Shown piece after piece: positions 52,000 to 60,974 of a DNA stretch of 64,000 nt (its first letter is position 1; each line of letters begins with the position of its first letter). A program made the position numbers and the translations under genes. Origin of the DNA: Euzebyella saccharophila (lineage in GTDB: Bacteria; Bacteroidota; Bacteroidia; Flavobacteriales; Flavobacteriaceae). The stretch lies in the NCBI RefSeq assembly GCF_014855495.1, contig NZ_JACYFJ010000005.1, forward strand, positions 186,001-250,000. The letters are read 5' to 3'. The notes beneath the pieces were generated by a model. The model ran no database searches. It was not told the origin of the DNA and saw only the letters and a list, made by a program, of their open reading frames with translations.

Positions 52000-53049
52000 A
52001 TGAGAGTTTTCCGTTTTATAATCACGACTGCTTTTCTGACCATTTTTTTCACTAGCTGTAGTTCTACCAGTACATTGACCATGGGGGTTCTAGAACCTGC
52101 ACGAATCAATGTGCCCAACGATGTTGTAAAGGTTGGCTTGATCAACAGAAGTTTACCTTCTGAGGGAAACAAGACTGTGGATAAAATTGACAAAATTCTA
52201 TCATTGGAAGGCCTCAACCTTGATAAAGAAGGAGCGGAGGCAGCGGTCTCAGGATTGTACGATGAACTTACGGCCCTCAAAAGATTTGAATCTGTTAAGG
52301 TTTTAAATGACATTGAAGTTCAAAAGAAGGGATTAGGAGTTTTTCCTGCAGCGTTAAATTGGCAAGATGTTGAAAAAATATGTGAAGAAAATGGGGTAGA
52401 CGCGTTACTATCCTTAGAAATGTACGATACCGATACCAAGGTAGATTTTGAAACCAAAATGATAAACATTCCCAATAACCTGGGAATAAAGGCGAATGTA
52501 CCCGGACACAAGGTGACCTTGTTTACTACCATTAAAAACGGATGGCGTGTTTACAATCCCGACCACAAAATTGTCTTGGATGAAATTGTCGAAAATCACC
52601 AAGTTGTTAGTCACGGCGAAGGAATTAATCCCATGAAGGCCGTGGAAGCTATAATTGGAAGAAAGGAAGCTGTAATACAGACAAGTACTAATTTAGGTAG
52701 CGCGTACGCTTCGGATTTAAGGCCTTTACGTAGAAGGGTGACTAGGGAGTATTTTGTTAGGGGAACGGATAATTTTAAAATCGCCCAAAGAAGAGCTCAA
52801 ACGGGAGACTGGGATGGTGCTGCAGACTTATGGGAGCGTGAAGTTCAAAACCCTGATATGAAAATAGCCGGCCGTGCTTGTTACAATATGGCCATTATTA
52901 ACGAAATTAATGGAGACCTGAACAAGGCCATGGAGTGGGCCTCAAGGTCGTATGCTGATTATGAAATTAGTAACGCCCTTAGGTATGTGAATATCTTAAA
53001 ACATCGAATGTCAGAGCAGCGAATACTCGACAAGCAATTGGCAAGATAA
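52000..53049 (+). CDS. DUF6340 family lipoprotein with TPR-like C-terminus
   Basis: 349 residues: signal peptide with lipobox FFTSC (Cys20 region), a beta/alpha N-terminal half (VVKVGLINRSLPS, EENGVDALLSLEMYD), and a C-terminal helical pair resembling a TPR (AQTGDWDGAADLWEREV, ACYNMAIINEINGDLNKAMEWA). Matches the Bacteroidota DUF6340 pattern; function unknown. Ends 2 bp from the stop of the convergent photolyase gene. Confidence 0.85.
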   Translation: MRVFRFIITTAFLTIFFTSCSSTSTLTMGVLEPARINVPNDVVKVGLINRSLPSEGNKTVDKIDKILSLEGLNLDKEGAEAAVSGLYDELTALKRFESVKVLNDIEVQKKGLGVFPAALNWQDVEKICEENGVDALLSLEMYDTDTKVDFETKMINIPNNLGIKANVPGHKVTLFTTIKNGWRVYNPDHKIVLDEIVENHQVVSHGEGINPMKAVEAIIGRKEAVIQTSTNLGSAYASDLRPLRRRVTREYFVRGTDNFKIAQRRAQTGDWDGAADLWEREVQNPDMKIAGRACYNMAIINEINGDLNKAMEWASRSYADYEISNALRYVNILKHRMSEQRILDKQLAR

Positions 53050-53051
53050 AT

Positions 53052-54362
53052 TTAGCTCACGGCTTCCTTATAGACTTTCAAGCAGCGTTCCCGAGCCTCT
53101 TTATGATCGACCATTTTATCGGGATAGGAATCCGAGTCATGTTCCGGAACCCATTCTGAAATATATTTTCTATCCTTATCAAATTTATCGACTTGCGTCA
53201 TCGGATTAAAAATTCTGAAATAAGGAGCTGCATCCACACCGCTACCCGCGGCCCATTGCCAATTGCCTACGTTACTGCTCATTTCATAATCCAGTAATTT
53301 TTCGGCAAAATAGGCTTCGCCCCAACGCCAATCAATTAGCAAATGCTTACATAGAAAACTGGCCACCAACATGCGAACGCGATTATGCATGTATCCGGTT
53401 TCATTGAGTTCGCGCATTCCTGCATCTACCAACTTAAATCCCGTATCACCGTTTTTCCATTTTTCAAACTCCTCTTCATTGTTTCTCCAATCAATCCTAT
53501 CGTATTTTTTCTTAAAAGCCTCGTTGACCGTTTTTGGATAATGGTAGAGAATCTGCATGAAGAATTCCCTCCAGATAAGTTCACTCCAAAAAACTTCATT
53601 TTTTTCTGCGATAGCCTTTTTGACCATCTTACGAACAGAAACGGTTCCAAAGCGCAAATGCGGACCTAAACGCGAGGTACCTTGGTCTTTGGCAGGAAAG
53701 TTTCTTGTTTTCTCATAATTCTCGATTAGGGTAGGAGTAACCGAATAATCGGGAACTTTAACAGATGAGGTTTTAAAGCCAATATCACTCAGTGAGAGGT
53801 TCGGAAGTCGGCTATTTTTAACAAGGTTATCGAGATGTTGACTAGTGTAATGAATGTTCAAGTGTTCATCAGCATTAAAATGCTCCTTCCATTTATTTTT
53901 ATAAGGAGTGTACACTATATAGGGGTCGCCATCATCTTTGACTACCTCATCTTTTTCAAAAATAACTTGGTCCTTACAGGTTTTAAACTCAATATCGTTG
54001 TCATTTAGGAGCTTTTTTATTTCTTCATCTCTTTCTTTCGCATAGGGTTCGTAATCGTGGTTAGTATATACGCAATCAATTTGGTAGTCAGAAATGAGTT
54101 CTTTGTAAATTTGCTTTGGAGTACCATGATACATCCCTATTGAACTTCCGTATTCTTCTTGAAGTTCTTTCCTCATATTCTGAAGTGTTTCATGAATAAA
54201 GGTTACCCGAGCATCGTCTTCTGGTAATTTGTCAAGTATTTCAGAATCGAAAATAAAAATAGGCATCACAGGATGTTCTCCTTTTAATGCCGCCAAAAAA
54301 CCTACATTATCATCTAGGCGTAAATCTCTTCGAAACCAAAAAACTGAAATCTTATCAGACAT
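53052..54362 (-). CDS. Cryptochrome/deoxyribodipyrimidine photolyase
   Basis: 436 residues. N-terminal antenna-binding domain (WFRRDLRLDDNVGFLAAL), C-terminal FAD domain (TSRLGPHLRFGTVSVRK, LIWREFFMQILYHYP, MHNRVRMLVASFLCKHL, GNWQWAAGSGVDAAPYFRIFNP). Light-driven repair of cyclobutane pyrimidine dimers is likely for this CPD class I pattern; a cryptochrome role cannot be excluded. Last gene of a three-gene operon with SDR and SRPBCC proteins behind a palindromic operator, an arrangement seen in photoprotection clusters. Confidence 0.93.
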   Translation of the reverse strand: MSDKISVFWFRRDLRLDDNVGFLAALKGEHPVMPIFIFDSEILDKLPEDDARVTFIHETLQNMRKELQEEYGSSIGMYHGTPKQIYKELISDYQIDCVYTNHDYEPYAKERDEEIKKLLNDNDIEFKTCKDQVIFEKDEVVKDDGDPYIVYTPYKNKWKEHFNADEHLNIHYTSQHLDNLVKNSRLPNLSLSDIGFKTSSVKVPDYSVTPTLIENYEKTRNFPAKDQGTSRLGPHLRFGTVSVRKMVKKAIAEKNEVFWSELIWREFFMQILYHYPKTVNEAFKKKYDRIDWRNNEEEFEKWKNGDTGFKLVDAGMRELNETGYMHNRVRMLVASFLCKHLLIDWRWGEAYFAEKLLDYEMSSNVGNWQWAAGSGVDAAPYFRIFNPMTQVDKFDKDRKYISEWVPEHDSDSYPDKMVDHKEARERCLKVYKEAVS

Positions 54363-54383
54363 ACAACTTATTATTTATCTTCT

Positions 54384-55076
54384 TTAATGAATATTCAATG
54401 TAGATAGGCCACCATCTAAATGCAAAACTTGTCCTGTTATCCAACTGCTATCATCCAGTAAAAGGAATTTAGCCATTTTCGCTATTTCTTCTGGGTTGCC
54501 TACCTTTTTCAGCGGATGCCGCTCCGCCATTTGCTCTTGTTTTTTCTCGTTGCTCAAAAGTTTACTTGCTAACGGAGTATCTACTAATGAAGGAGCGATT
54601 ACGTTCACTCTTATTTTTGGGGCATATTCCGCAGCTAACGATTTTGCAAAGCCTTCTATCGCTCCTTTTGCCGCAGCAATACTCGTGTGGTAGGGCATAC
54701 CCGTTCCTACAGCGACGGTACTGAAGAAAACTAGGGAACTGTTTTGTGTAAATCGATTCATAAGTTTTTTAATAACTTTTACAAGACCTATAAAATTTAA
54801 GTTTAAATCCTGCTCAAATGTGTCAACCCCCATCATTTTAAAGGGTTTTAGATTAATACTGCCGGGGCAGTACACAAACCCGTTAATTTCTTCTGGTAAG
54901 TATGTAGTATCCAAGGTGTCTTTGGTAACGTCAAAAGGAATGTGGGTTACATTTAATGATTCCAGCTTATCAACAGTACGCGAAGCGACATAAACGTTGT
55001 GATGTTCCGAAAGTATTTTTGCCAATGAAAATCCAATTCCATGAGAACCTCCTATCAATACAATATTTTTTTTCAT
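54384..55076 (-). CDS. SDR-fold protein lacking the usual catalytic Tyr
   Basis: 230 residues, Rossmann fold. Nucleotide motif GGSHGIG (9-15), then a shortened VYCPGSIN in place of NNAG. The active-site lysine is present (Lys137), but the Tyr that belongs four residues before it is Ile133 (TSIAAAKGA). A Tyr at 129 lies out of register. C-terminus LDGGLSTLNIH is normal. So it may bind NAD(P)H and use another residue, or act without dehydrogenase chemistry. Middle gene of the photolyase operon, 12 and 21 bp from its neighbours. Confidence 0.85.
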   Translation of the reverse strand: MKKNIVLIGGSHGIGFSLAKILSEHHNVYVASRTVDKLESLNVTHIPFDVTKDTLDTTYLPEEINGFVYCPGSINLKPFKMMGVDTFEQDLNLNFIGLVKVIKKLMNRFTQNSSLVFFSTVAVGTGMPYHTSIAAAKGAIEGFAKSLAAEYAPKIRVNVIAPSLVDTPLASKLLSNEKKQEQMAERHPLKKVGNPEEIAKMAKFLLLDDSSWITGQVLHLDGGLSTLNIH

Positions 55077-55088
55077 GTGTTTATCGAT

Positions 55089-55586
55089 TTAAATCGCTTT
55101 CATGTAAAATTCTCGATTACCGTTGGGCATAATACCAAATAGCTCAATAAGTTTTTGTTCTCTAAAGGAAAATATTTGTCTCAGTTGCTTCTTGACCAAT
55201 AGAGGATGGGCTAACTGCCCTAAAATGCCCATTGGAAGCTTATAATCAATTATATCTTCCATTTCAACCCCTCCTTCTATCTCTTTTATGAAGTGCTTAT
55301 GGTGCCATAGTGCATAGGGGCCAAAACGTTGTTCATCTACAAAATATTCACCCTCCTTGACATGGGTAATTTCTGTTACCCAACGCGTATTGACCGCAGG
55401 AAAAGGAGAAACTTTGTACTGAATAATTTGTCCCTGAAACATAGGCCTGTCCGCTCCAGATAGTATATGGAACCCCATGTGGTCTGGAGTAATAACTTTT
55501 AAGTTTTTGGGGTCTGATAGAAATTCCCATGCTTGTCCTTTTGAAATAGGGAGGTCTTGTTTAGAGTACAATTGATATAGTTTCAT
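55089..55586 (-). CDS. SRPBCC (START-like) ligand-binding protein of the photolyase operon
   Basis: 165 residues, helix-grip fold of the coenzyme Q-binding or cell-division-inhibitor-SulA type: ISKGQAWEFLSDPKNLKVITP, WVTEITHVKEGEYFVDEQRFGPYALWHHKHF and KLPMGILGQLAHPLLVKKQL. Found next to photolyase and SDR genes in many Bacteroidota and Proteobacteria. Binds an unknown hydrophobic ligand. First gene of the operon, 20-60 bp downstream of the operator at 55616-55647. Confidence 0.87.
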   Translation of the reverse strand: MKLYQLYSKQDLPISKGQAWEFLSDPKNLKVITPDHMGFHILSGADRPMFQGQIIQYKVSPFPAVNTRWVTEITHVKEGEYFVDEQRFGPYALWHHKHFIKEIEGGVEMEDIIDYKLPMGILGQLAHPLLVKKQLRQIFSFREQKLIELFGIMPNGNREFYMKAI

Positions 55587-55599
55587 AACTACTTTTGTT

Positions 55600-55647
55600 C
55601 AAAGATATATTCATTTTGTTTAATAATAAACTATAATAGTTAAACAA
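55600..55647 (-). promoter_or_regulatory. Promoter and palindromic operator of the photolyase operon
   Basis: The -7 element TATCTTTG occupies 55607-55600 on the minus strand. Immediately upstream lie nested inverted repeats: TTGTTTAA (55616-55623) with TTAAACAA (55640-55647), and the internal 13-bp palindrome AACTATAATAGTT (55629-55641), which overlaps the expected -33 position. That layout suits a repressor such as a light-sensing MerR/CarH-type regulator, but none is encoded nearby. Confidence 0.55.
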
Positions 55648-55710
55648 TTAGTTTTTTCATGGATTGAGTTCTATTTCTGTCGAATTTGTATTTTCATCAC
55701 CCGAAATGAT

Positions 55711-56883
55711 ATGAAACACTTTCTATACATTTTTCTCTTACCAATGGTACATTTTGTATCAAATGCCCAAGTGGAGGCAACAATTATGGGAGAACTTCCA
55801 GAAGAAGTATGGGAAACATCAGGGCTTATTTATGATTCCGGTAGATTAATAACGCATAATGATTCGGGCAATGAACCTATTTTATATGAATTGGATACTA
55901 TCAACTTGACTGTTAATAGACGAGTGGTAATTACCAATGCAGAAAATGTGGATTGGGAAGACATAGCTCAAGATGACCAACATTTTTATATAGGGGATAT
56001 TGGTAACAATAGGGGGGTACGAAGAGATTTAAGTATTCTAAAGATTTTAAAGGAAGATTTTTTTTCGTTGGAGGAGGTAGCCGCTGAAAAGATACAATTT
56101 ACGTATGAAGACCAATTGGAATTTGTAGATAGTGGAAATTCTGACTGGGATGCTGAAGCTTTGTTTGTTTACCAAGATGAAATCATAATACTTACGAAAC
56201 AATGGAAGACCAATGGAACTGTAGCCTACTCTTTACCTAAGACTAGCGGTACCCATACGGCCCAAAAACTGGATGGTTATCAAATAAACGGATTGGTTAC
56301 CGGGGCAACTTTTCAAAAGGAGAATTTAATTTTAGTGGGATATTCTAATTTATTAAATCCTTTCATTACAAAAATTAAGGGACTTGATAAGCGAAGCATT
56401 TTTGGTGGTCAAATAGAACAGGAACGGTTGAAAATTGGAATATCTCAAGTAGAAGCTGTCACTTTTGCGGGGGAAACTGAATTTTTTATTAGTAGTGAGA
56501 ATTATGAGAACAGTAATTTATCGCTCAATTTCAAATCTCGACTGTATAAGGCAAGGTTTGTAGCAAATGGCTTAGATGATTCTCCGGATGTTGAAAATTC
56601 TCCTCAGGAAACTCCCAAGGATTCTACAGATATTCCATTGCAGGAGCACATTAGAATAAAGAATAGTCCAACGGACTCTGTTCTTACCATTGAGGCGGAC
56701 ATTGAGTTTGGAACAATAGAGTACCTACATATTTTTGATGTTACAGGCAGAAGGATAAAAGAAATTCTTTTACCGGATGCCAACCCTTACTACGTTGATG
56801 TTTCTGATTTTCCAGTTGGGGTATATTTTATGACGATTAAAGGAGGTAAAAAGTTGATTTCCAAATCATTTGTGGTTGATTGA
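55711..56883 (+). CDS. T9SS-exported beta-propeller-like protein
   Basis: 390 residues: signal peptide (LYIFLLPMVHFVSNAQ), a ~285-residue region with repeated beta blades (SGLIYDSGRLITHNDSG, NVDWEDIAQDDQHFYIGDIGNN, WDAEALFVYQDEIIILTK) resembling SdiA-regulated/esterase-like phytase propellers, a Pro/Glu linker, and a T9SS type A sorting domain (VDVSDFPVGVYFMTIKGGKK). The DIGDN-type motif (IGDIGNN) suggests calcium-bound blades. Secreted or surface-anchored; substrate unknown. Divergent from the photolyase operon. Confidence 0.82.
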   Translation: MKHFLYIFLLPMVHFVSNAQVEATIMGELPEEVWETSGLIYDSGRLITHNDSGNEPILYELDTINLTVNRRVVITNAENVDWEDIAQDDQHFYIGDIGNNRGVRRDLSILKILKEDFFSLEEVAAEKIQFTYEDQLEFVDSGNSDWDAEALFVYQDEIIILTKQWKTNGTVAYSLPKTSGTHTAQKLDGYQINGLVTGATFQKENLILVGYSNLLNPFITKIKGLDKRSIFGGQIEQERLKIGISQVEAVTFAGETEFFISSENYENSNLSLNFKSRLYKARFVANGLDDSPDVENSPQETPKDSTDIPLQEHIRIKNSPTDSVLTIEADIEFGTIEYLHIFDVTGRRIKEILLPDANPYYVDVSDFPVGVYFMTIKGGKKLISKSFVVD

Positions 56884-56962
56884 GTATTTTTAATTTAAGT
56901 ATTTCTTAACAAACTCAATTTTAGTTTATAACTAGTTTTGAGAAACTATAAAATCAATTCAA

Positions 56963-57811
56963 ATGAAAAAATTATTCCTTTTAACCTTTGCTTTTTTACT
57001 TTCCCTGGCAGCGGAAGCACAAATAGCCACACCTGCACCAAGTCCCTTTTCCAAACTGGAACAAAAAGTAGGTTTGACAGATGTTACCGTAGAGTATTCC
57101 CGCCCTTCTATGCGTGGGAGAAAAATCTTTGGTGAATTAGAGTCCTATGGGGAACTTTGGCGTACCGGTGCCAATGCCAGAACCAAGATTACATTTAGTG
57201 ATGACGTTAAGGTTGCGGGGCAGACTTTAGCCGCAGGTTCTTACGCGCTATATACCAAGCCAGGCCAACAATCTTGGGAAATTTATTTTTACACCGAAGC
57301 CGATGGCGGAGGATACCCACAGGAATGGGACGATTCTAAAGTAGCTGCTAAAACAACTGTGGATGCTTACCAATTACCGGTAGATATTGAAACTTTTACC
57401 ATCACTTTAGATGATTTGACCAATAGTTCTGCCTTGTTAGGTTTAATGTGGGAGCGTACCTATGTTGGAATACCATTGGAATTTCCTACAGATAAAAAGG
57501 TGTCTAAAAGTATTGAAAGCGTAATGGCCGGAAGCCCTACGGCCAATGACTATTTTGGCGCTGCGGTTTATTACGCTTCAGAAGATAAGGACATAGCTCA
57601 AGCCGATAAGTGGATGGACAAGGCCATAGAAATGACCGATGAGCCTGCCTTTTGGCAATTACGTCAGCAATCCTTGATCAAGGCTAAGGTAGGAGATAAA
57701 AAGGCGGCAATTAAGGCTGCAAAAGCTTCATTGGCCAAAGCGAAGGAAGCGGGTAATGATGATTACATCAAAATGAATACCGATTCTCTAAAAGAGTGGG
57801 GAGCTAAGTAA
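56963..57811 (+). CDS. DUF2911 domain protein
   Basis: 282 residues: signal peptide (LFLLTFAFLLSLAAEAQ), then the DUF2911 domain with SPFSKLEQKVGLTDVTVEYSRP, RGRKIFGELESYGELWRTGAN and AGSYALYTKPG, followed by a helical Ala/Lys-rich C-terminal part (AAIKAAKASLAKAKEAG). Periplasmic protein of unknown function that is abundant in Bacteroidota. Monocistronic with a strong shared terminator. Confidence 0.9.
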   Translation: MKKLFLLTFAFLLSLAAEAQIATPAPSPFSKLEQKVGLTDVTVEYSRPSMRGRKIFGELESYGELWRTGANARTKITFSDDVKVAGQTLAAGSYALYTKPGQQSWEIYFYTEADGGGYPQEWDDSKVAAKTTVDAYQLPVDIETFTITLDDLTNSSALLGLMWERTYVGIPLEFPTDKKVSKSIESVMAGSPTANDYFGAAVYYASEDKDIAQADKWMDKAIEMTDEPAFWQLRQQSLIKAKVGDKKAAIKAAKASLAKAKEAGNDDYIKMNTDSLKEWGAK

Positions 57812-57824
57812 TTTAAGTGCTTGA

Positions 57825-57866
57825 AACAATAAAAAATGCCCCTGAAGAGGGGCATTTTTTATTGTT
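57825..57866. terminator. Bidirectional terminator overlapping a stop codon
   Basis: Perfect 18-bp stem AACAATAAAAAATGCCCC with loop TGAAGA and its complement. The TAA of the convergent DUF5107 gene (57859-57861) lies inside the right arm, so the last codons of that gene are part of the hairpin. Confidence 0.92.
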
Positions 57867-60800
57867 CATAAGCGTATTTGATTACATCCAAAATATCGGA
57901 AGGAATATTATCAGGAATTACAATGTCATTAGGATTACCATATATTTCTAACGCTACCCTGGTATGTACTTGTTTTTCTGAATTATTGGCTATTATATTT
58001 TTAAATTCCTCTAATTGTTGATGTTCTTTTAACTCTTTAAAAGCCAATAGACCATATATATGATTAATGGTGTTTCGGTCAGGATGCCCTGTGGAGTAAG
58101 TTGCAATAGAATTATAAAGTTCCTTTGCCTGAATTGGATCACCTGTTTTCTGATAAGCTTTCGCCAATAAAAAATTTTGAGCTCTTTGATCTGGGTCGAA
58201 TGGTTTACCTACTCCGATGTATTCAGGCCACTCTTTCGCTTTTCTCAAAATGTCGATAGCTTTACTAAATTTTTTCTTTTCTAACAAGTTAACGGCCAAG
58301 GCTAAATGGGCACGCTCATAAATAGTTCTGCTCTCGCTAGCATGTTCATATGGTAATACCTTAATTGCCTTGAGTAACTTAACTACTTCACCGTACTCTT
58401 CCTTTACCAATAAGCTTTTTGCATGTGCCAAGCCAATGTTGTAATTATTTTTAAAACTTTTATAGGCTTTTTTAGAGAGGGAATAGGCTTGATCATACAG
58501 TTTGTTGTCCAAGCAAAAATGGATGTACTCCTCCCAAATTTTCCAGTCGAACTTATTTAAGCTTAAGGCTTTTTCAAAATCTTGATTGATTAAATCTATA
58601 TTCCTTTCAGAAAGCATTTGAGCTCTAAATCGGTAAAAAACATCAGAAGTTGGTAGCATTTTAAGATTTTCAAGAATGTTATCCGCTTCCTTTTTTCTTC
58701 CCACCGCATATAGGTTTTGTGCCAAGTAATATTGGTATTTCCAATGGTCATTCTCGGTAGTAGCCCAATTTAATATATCAAGTGTTTCTGGGCGAAAGGG
58801 GTGTACGAAGTCAACAGGTTCTTTGCTTATATCATGCAAAATGTTTGAAGGTCTTTCTTGTTTCTTGTGGGCGTTGATGAAGGCAAGCCATAATCTGTTT
58901 TTTACGGTTTCAGAACTGTAGCTTAGAAGCCCATTAGCCTCATTATTCAAACCAACACTTACGTAATCTAGTGCGAGCCCAAGTATAATATCATCGCTTA
59001 ATTCCGCATCTAAACTAAGCTCTAGGCTAGTTTCTTTATTAAAATGGCTTTCTGCCTGTACAAAAGGATCCAGAGGAAACAATTTTCTATATTCAAATAG
59101 TTTTTGCTCAAATTCTTTAACATCACCAGTTAAGCGTGAAACTATTATTTGTACTCTTCTGGCATTTAAGTTATATGTATTGAAATCCAAAGCCTTTTTG
59201 GAATACAGTGTTGCTTTTTTTAAGTTTTGATTTAATAGATATAGTTCTGCCATTTGGGCAAAAGCAACCGACCTAAATTTTATATCTCTCGCCGCCCAAC
59301 CAAAAGATTCTAGTGAGTTAACAAAATCGTTCTTCTTCCTGTAAGCAAGACCAGCTAGATAATTCGCTTTTGTATGATAGGTGTCAAGTGACAAGACCTT
59401 GTTTAAAAGTTTCAATGCTTTATCGTAGTTGGCCTTTCTTATTTCAATATCGGCGAGATTTGTCAAAGCTTGCATATGAGAAGGATTCATTGCCAAGACT
59501 TCATTAAATTTTTCTTCGGCCAGAGCAAAATCTCGAAACTCAAGGGCTTCTTCTCCTTCAAACAGCAATTGGTCGTTTCCGTTAAGAACAACATTTTCTT
59601 TAGGAGCAAAAGGTCTTTTTAACTCTAATTTTTTAGAATCTAAGCTGTAATTGAGGTCAGCGCCTTCAACAATTATTTCAATTTCATCGTTTTCATCGAG
59701 GTCAAGGGATTTTTGATAAATTTCCATAGGCTTTAATACCAACATCTCACTATAAAGTTGAGTTCCGTTTTTATAAACTTTTAGCTTATGATTCAATGGT
59801 TGAAGGGCATTAAGTCCCACTACTATTTGCCCATTTACTTTGGTGACATTTAAAACACCATAGGGCGAGGCATCTACCATACCTTTAATTTTTTTAAACG
59901 GAAACCAAATTTCACTCCAGCTATCCATTGAATAGGGGTCAAAGCCTACTTGACTGATGGGATTGGTCTCACCGGGCGAATATTGATTGAACAACCTTCC
60001 TGCTTGAAATTCAATGTATTGGCCTTTTTTGTCAGTTAAAAGGTCTTCCCAAATGCCCCCGGATCTTGAAAGCGCCCATAACCATAATTTTTGTCCTGGC
60101 ATTTCTTCATAGGGAGCCCATTGTCCAAAGCCAAAATCCGTATCGTGATAATATCCGCCGAAGAAATTTTGATAGGTCCCAACAATATGATAGGATTTAG
60201 AAGAGCCGAAATTATTGTTTTTATAAAACGACAAGTCCCTTCCTTCGTCATCAATTGGCCATGAATGCGCTTTTCCTCCATGCTCTAAATGGGCGGTACC
60301 GGGAATAAAAAACTGAAGGTCATCGGAAGCTTTTGCTGCGCCCGTCATCCAATTATAGTAAGATTGGGATAAAGGGGAAGCATTGTACCAGTTTACATTG
60401 GTCTCAAAATAAGTTTTGTCTTCTTCCAATCGTATTTCTACCTGCCAAGTTGTATTGGAAGGTAAATCCGTGGTACCCACAAAACAACTTACACTACCGT
60501 CGTCATTTTTTTTGGTGAGATAATTTACAGGTGTTGCCGTACCGGGATGATGGCCAATAATTCCAAAGTTAAATTCAATCCCACCAGAGGTCCAAGGGCC
60601 TCGCATAGCTATATTTCGGAACTTTACCACGTCATTTTTGTAAAGAAATTCTTCTCCTGTACTTTTTTCAATGGCTCCCCAAACCTTACCACCAATTTCA
60701 GGTAGTACCAACACTTTTATATAATCGTTTTCTAGGGTAACTACCTTCCATTCTTTTTTTGATGATTGATGCTCGTATTCTTCAAATTTGAAGTAGGGGT

Positions 60801-60966
60801 ATATCTTGGGGTTCTCACTTAAAATTGGTACCGGATTAGGTTTACCGTAATCATAGGTTTCTAATGGGATAGTTTCTTCCCTAATGGTAACATTTTGAGC
60901 TCCTATCTTTGAGAATAGTAAATTAAGGCCTAGAAAAAATAATAGTTGTTTGGTGGTAAGATGCAT
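57859..60966 (-). CDS. DUF5107 and TPR-repeat protein of a glycan-type locus
   Basis: 1035 residues: signal peptide (LLFFLGLNLLFSKIGAQ), N-terminal DUF5107 region (~30-330: NDYIKVLVLPEIGGKVWGAI, EWFPFK-like SEIWFPFKKI), then a long chain of TPR helices (~470-900, e.g. HTKANYLAGLAYRKKNDFV). DUF5107 proteins resemble aldose-epimerase-like beta-sandwiches and are found in polysaccharide utilisation loci. It starts 8 bp after the FG-GAP/ASPIC protein gene stop and is clearly cotranscribed with it. Envelope-associated; binding or processing of a sugar is inferred, not shown. Confidence 0.83.
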   Translation of the reverse strand: MHLTTKQLLFFLGLNLLFSKIGAQNVTIREETIPLETYDYGKPNPVPILSENPKIYPYFKFEEYEHQSSKKEWKVVTLENDYIKVLVLPEIGGKVWGAIEKSTGEEFLYKNDVVKFRNIAMRGPWTSGGIEFNFGIIGHHPGTATPVNYLTKKNDDGSVSCFVGTTDLPSNTTWQVEIRLEEDKTYFETNVNWYNASPLSQSYYNWMTGAAKASDDLQFFIPGTAHLEHGGKAHSWPIDDEGRDLSFYKNNNFGSSKSYHIVGTYQNFFGGYYHDTDFGFGQWAPYEEMPGQKLWLWALSRSGGIWEDLLTDKKGQYIEFQAGRLFNQYSPGETNPISQVGFDPYSMDSWSEIWFPFKKIKGMVDASPYGVLNVTKVNGQIVVGLNALQPLNHKLKVYKNGTQLYSEMLVLKPMEIYQKSLDLDENDEIEIIVEGADLNYSLDSKKLELKRPFAPKENVVLNGNDQLLFEGEEALEFRDFALAEEKFNEVLAMNPSHMQALTNLADIEIRKANYDKALKLLNKVLSLDTYHTKANYLAGLAYRKKNDFVNSLESFGWAARDIKFRSVAFAQMAELYLLNQNLKKATLYSKKALDFNTYNLNARRVQIIVSRLTGDVKEFEQKLFEYRKLFPLDPFVQAESHFNKETSLELSLDAELSDDIILGLALDYVSVGLNNEANGLLSYSSETVKNRLWLAFINAHKKQERPSNILHDISKEPVDFVHPFRPETLDILNWATTENDHWKYQYYLAQNLYAVGRKKEADNILENLKMLPTSDVFYRFRAQMLSERNIDLINQDFEKALSLNKFDWKIWEEYIHFCLDNKLYDQAYSLSKKAYKSFKNNYNIGLAHAKSLLVKEEYGEVVKLLKAIKVLPYEHASESRTIYERAHLALAVNLLEKKKFSKAIDILRKAKEWPEYIGVGKPFDPDQRAQNFLLAKAYQKTGDPIQAKELYNSIATYSTGHPDRNTINHIYGLLAFKELKEHQQLEEFKNIIANNSEKQVHTRVALEIYGNPNDIVIPDNIPSDILDVIKYAYEQ

Positions 60967-60974
60967 AATTATTT

